A stretch of DNA of 7,944 nucleotides from UMGS1484 sp045593325 (GTDB taxonomy: Bacteria > Bacillota > Clostridia > Oscillospirales > Acutalibacteraceae). Position numbers and translations under genes: made by a program. The notes under the pieces were generated by a model. The model did not search any database. It was not told the origin of the DNA and was given only the letters and a program-made list of their open reading frames with translations. This document shows positions 5,828 to 7,944 of this stretch, in pieces (within the stretch, counting starts at the first letter, position 1; every line of letters starts with the position of its first letter). The stretch is taken from contig JAZNWL010000053.1 in NCBI GenBank assembly GCA_045593325.1, positions 1-7,944 of the forward strand. Direction: 5' to 3'.

Positions 5828-5916
5828 CGATGTTTTGGTTATACATTCAAGTCGATTGTTGAATCAAACTTTTGTGATGCACATTACCAAGGTATTTACC
5901 TTTTGCACCAATGGTT

Positions 5917-5936
5917 CTGTGCCGTTATCGTAAGCC
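5917..5936 (-). repeat. Dispersed intergenic repeat, copy c
   Basis: On the minus strand, starting three bases after the jag stop codon, this unit matches copy b at 15 of 20 positions. It is preceded by AAAA as in copy b and followed by TTGGTGCAAAAGGTA (5911-5897), which also resembles the sequence at 5788-5804. Here a small palindrome (AAGGTA...TACCTT, 5889-5902) takes the place of the strong hairpin. Confidence 0.5.
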
Positions 5937-5938
5937 TT

Positions 5939-6889
5939 TTAACCAATTCTGCCATACAAAGGAGCCGAGTCCATATCCTTCTTTTGTTCGCGGGCAGGGT
6001 CGGCTTGTTTGGCGGGGGCGTTATTGGGGCGACGGTTACGGTCATTCCGATTGTATCCGCCACGTTTGCCCTTTTCGGTGCCGATGACCACACGGCGGTT
6101 GGGTTCATCCCCAACGCTCCAGGAGCTAACCCCTTTTACTTCCTGAACGGCGGTATGGATGATACGGCGTTCGTAGGGATTCATGGGTTCCAGGGTCATA
6201 TTTCTGCCTTGTTTTAAGGCTTGGTTTGCCATACGGCGAGCCAAAGAACGCAGGGTACGTTCCCGTTTTTCACGGTAGTCCCCAATGTTCAGGGTAATAC
6301 GTTGATATTCCCCTTCCCCACGGTTGGCAACCAACATGGTGAGGTATTGCAGGGCATCCAGGGTTTCGCCGCGACGGCCAACAATGGTGCCAAGGTGGTC
6401 ACCTTCCAACACGATAGCCAGGTTACTGCCCAACTGACCGCTGGTGATATTGGCTTCCACTTCCATTTTGGAAAGAACGTCTTTTAAGAAAGCCACGCCG
6501 TTATCCACAGCGGCTTTTTTTGTAGCATCTTCAATGGGGGTAAGTTCCAATTTGGTTTCTTGTTTCTTTTCTTCTGCGGGTTTTTCAGCCTTTTCGACAA
6601 CCTTTTTGGATTGTTCGGCTTGGGGTTTGGGTTGTTTTTTGGCGGCGGATTTTTTATCCGACCGTTCATATTTTTCTACCCGTTTCAAGGGTTTTTCATC
6701 AGGCAATTCGTAGAAAGCACGAACCTTCGCGGGGCAACCCCCGAACAGGCCAAGTACCTTCTTTTTGGGCATTTCTAAAATTTCAAAATCCACAGCTATA
6801 TTGTCCGGCAGATTATCCCCTAACAGTTCCAGGGCTTTTTCGCGGGCTTCCCCCACGTCGGCGCCGGTTGCGATAACTTCTCTTAACAA
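5939..6889 (-). CDS. jag: Jag/KhpB (SpoIIIJ-associated) RNA-binding protein
   Basis: Jag (EloR/KhpB) is a cytoplasmic RNA-binding protein encoded next to YidC in Firmicutes and linked to cell elongation and post-transcriptional control. Three parts are visible in the 316 residues. A Jag-N domain (about 1-58) contains the KKKVLGLFGG motif. A long charged Lys/Glu/Ala/Pro linker (about 63-118) is probably flexible. A KH domain (about 147-200) carries the GRRG loop at 171-174, followed by an R3H domain (about 205-270) whose R-x3-H signature is Arg241...His245. A basic, glycine-rich, presumably disordered tail ends in PLYGRIG. The start is TTG at 6889: an in-frame TAA lies just two codons upstream, no ATG is near, and AGAGGTG overlapping the yidC stop codon is properly spaced (six bases). 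yidC ends 13 bases upstream, so the two are co-transcribed. mnmE, often the next gene, is not present. Confidence 0.94.
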   Translation of the reverse strand: MLREVIATGADVGEAREKALELLGDNLPDNIAVDFEILEMPKKKVLGLFGGCPAKVRAFYELPDEKPLKRVEKYERSDKKSAAKKQPKPQAEQSKKVVEKAEKPAEEKKQETKLELTPIEDATKKAAVDNGVAFLKDVLSKMEVEANITSGQLGSNLAIVLEGDHLGTIVGRRGETLDALQYLTMLVANRGEGEYQRITLNIGDYREKRERTLRSLARRMANQALKQGRNMTLEPMNPYERRIIHTAVQEVKGVSSWSVGDEPNRRVVIGTEKGKRGGYNRNDRNRRPNNAPAKQADPAREQKKDMDSAPLYGRIG

Positions 6890-6902
6890 AAGTTACACCT
6901 CT

Positions 6903-7814
6903 CTACTCAGTTTTTAATTCTTTTTCCTTTGCTTTGCGGGCGGCGGCCAATTTAGCCTCTTCCTTGGCAAGCATGGTATACGGTCCGTAGAACCGATGCA
7001 TAAAGATTTGAATAATCATATTTGCAATGTTGGAGCAAGCCCAATAGAACCCAACAGCACCGGGAACGGTGAAGGAGATCCACAGGGAGATCAGGGGCAT
7101 CATCAACATCATGCCACCCATGGAACCCCCTTGGGGGTTGGATTGCTTTTGCATTTTCATGCTGACTACCGAAGACAGCATGGCGGTGGCAAAAGACAAA
7201 ATGGGAATTAACCAGATCCAGCCGATTTGGGAGAACCCTAAATCGAAATGAGGAGTTTCGGTTAAGTTGATACCAAAAAAGTTAAAATTCAAAGTGGCAA
7301 CTTCTTGTTGCAAGGGAGCCAAAGAAGCGTCTTGTGCCACCAAGCTATTGATGTTATGCACAACGTCCAACTCGGTAACAAGGTTTGCTTCTTTTCCTTG
7401 CATGGTTGCCAGCAGGTTGCTTGCTTTGGTAATCATGTCTCCCCCAACGTTCAAAATGTAGGAAAGAGGACTACGAATGGCTTGCCATACCCCCCACAGG
7501 AAGGGAAGACGAATCAGCAAAGTCCAGCAACCGCCCATCATGCTGATATTTTCTTTTTGGTAAAGGGCTTGCATTTCGGTTTGATACCGTTGCCGGTCAT
7601 CACCGCATTTTTCTTTCAAGGCTTCCAAACGGGGTTTTAAAGCCGCTTGTTTGGAAGTGGATTTTTGCTGTTTAATGGAAAGGGGCAGGAAAACAACATT
7701 GACCAAAATGGTAAACAAAATAATGGCAGTGGCATAGTTCCCTAAGTCGATAGATTCCAACAGGGAATATAACTGATGCAAAATCCAGCCCATGGCTCTG
7801 TAAATGTAACTCAA
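6903..7814 (-). CDS. yidC: Membrane protein insertase YidC (Oxa1 family)
   Basis: YidC inserts and folds membrane proteins, alone or with SecYEG. The 303-residue protein has the five-helix core of Gram-positive YidC. TM1 is about 27-47, with a cytoplasmic hairpin rich in Lys/Gln/Glu at 48-90. TM2 is about 93-112, followed by a long extracytoplasmic segment (about 113-185). TM3 is 188-209, and TM4/TM5 lie within 224-263, followed by a charged cytoplasmic tail. No clear lipoprotein cysteine is seen at the N-terminus. Oddities: the conserved groove arginine of TM1 (five residues before the Pro of the LPL motif) is Asn39. In the TM2 motif, usually GGCxPLLIQ-P, the Pro is Thr98 and the Gln is Arg102. 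The start is TTG at 7814, with GGAGG eight bases upstream. The yidD stop overlaps the start (TTGA), and jag follows. Confidence 0.95.
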   Translation of the reverse strand: MSYIYRAMGWILHQLYSLLESIDLGNYATAIILFTILVNVVFLPLSIKQQKSTSKQAALKPRLEALKEKCGDDRQRYQTEMQALYQKENISMMGGCWTLLIRLPFLWGVWQAIRSPLSYILNVGGDMITKASNLLATMQGKEANLVTELDVVHNINSLVAQDASLAPLQQEVATLNFNFFGINLTETPHFDLGFSQIGWIWLIPILSFATAMLSSVVSMKMQKQSNPQGGSMGGMMLMMPLISLWISFTVPGAVGFYWACSNIANMIIQIFMHRFYGPYTMLAKEEAKLAAARKAKEKELKTE

Positions 7815-7944
7815 TTTGTTTTCCTCCGTTTAAATTGTTCCCAGGTCTCGGGAACAGGATCATATCCTCCCTCATGGAAAGGATTACAACGAAAAAAGCG
7901 GCGCACTGCTAAATAGGTGCCCCGAAAAAAACCAAATCGTTGTA
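7811..7944 (-). CDS. yidD: Membrane protein insertion efficiency factor YidD, C-terminal part (5' end beyond window)
   Basis: Reading the minus strand from the right edge, 43 codons precede a TGA at 7811-7813. They encode a peptide with the YidD hallmark RCNPFHEGGYDPVP, close to the family motif of the HPFHPGGxDPVP kind, and end in a basic tail (FKRRKTN). YidD is a small, membrane-associated, Cys-rich basic protein that assists YidC-dependent insertion; one conserved Cys is visible here in the RCNP motif. The usual length is about 70-90 residues, so roughly half is missing. Its stop codon overlaps the yidC TTG by TTGA, implying translational coupling, and the yidC ribosome binding site lies within its last codons. 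The order yidD-yidC-jag is typical of the rpmH-rnpA locus. Confidence 0.93.
   Translation of the reverse strand, partial: QRFGFFRGTYLAVRRFFRCNPFHEGGYDPVPETWEQFKRRKTN

Larger units (their letters stand above)
5618..5938. other. Gene-free region between XRE gene and jag
   Basis: These 321 bases hold two bidirectional terminators (5631-5663, 5795-5827), two copies of a 20-base degenerate repeat in opposite orientation (5705-5724 and 5917-5936) and a long hairpin (5730-5782). Open frames crossing it in the plus direction lack ribosome binding sites and run antisense into jag. I recognise no protein or known RNA gene here. Confidence 0.7.

Noticed and set aside
5726..6217. A 163-codon plus-strand open frame starting in the gene-free region
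   Set aside because: It runs antisense through the C-terminal half of jag, crosses a strong terminator hairpin, and has neither a ribosome binding site nor a recognisable domain.
7672..7875. A minus-strand open frame of 67 codons spanning the yidC start
   Set aside because: It overlaps yidD and yidC in another frame. The yidD frame carries the family motif and the yidC frame carries the ribosome binding site and membrane segments.

Overview
The window looks like chromosomal DNA from an anaerobic Gram-positive bacterium of the Clostridia, probably an uncultured gut Oscillospiraceae-like lineage. The evidence is the end of an rnfCDGEAB-type operon with clostridial-style RnfB, a yidD-yidC-jag block of Firmicutes type, type I dockerin domains on secreted leucine-rich-repeat proteins, strong AGGAGG-type ribosome binding sites and frequent GTG/TTG starts. 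The genus-level placement is inference.

Layout. Positions 1-1761 (+) hold the 3' end of rnfE (truncated by the window edge), rnfA and rnfB, which overlap or abut and form the end of the operon for the ion-pumping ferredoxin:NAD+ oxidoreductase. A bidirectional hairpin at 1778-1813 separates this operon from two convergent, tandem, minus-strand genes (1829-3316 and 3508-5286). These encode secreted BspA-like LRR_5 proteins, each ending in a two-loop dockerin. They are visibly more AT-rich than the flanking housekeeping genes. Each has its own start region, and both end in an almost identical 3' module (last dockerin codons, 3' UTR and terminator hairpin). Divergent from the second LRR gene is a 75-codon XRE-family regulator (5390-5617, +). 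The intergenic gap carries a perfect TTGACA-17-TATAAT promoter firing into the LRR gene, with a near-palindrome between its -35 and -10 boxes. Positions 5618-5938 contain no gene: they hold two strong bidirectional terminators and a set of related short repeats, one of which carries an elaborate hairpin. From 7944 back to 5939 (-) lies yidD (3' end only)-yidC-jag, a membrane-protein-insertion block with an RNA-binding partner gene.

How the parts work together. The Rnf genes couple ferredoxin oxidation to NAD+ reduction and ion export. YidD/YidC/Jag serve membrane protein biogenesis. The accessory part is the LRR-dockerin pair plus the XRE regulator. All four dockerin loops carry the same Ala-Lys pair at the cohesin-recognition positions, so the two proteins probably dock to the same cohesin partner encoded elsewhere, and the small divergent regulator may control at least one of them. 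The strongest points for follow-up are the dockerin pair with its shared 3' module, the operator-like palindrome, an Arg-to-Asn change in the YidC groove with a possible compensating Arg, a four-cysteine tail on RnfE, and the repeat/hairpin family downstream of jag.
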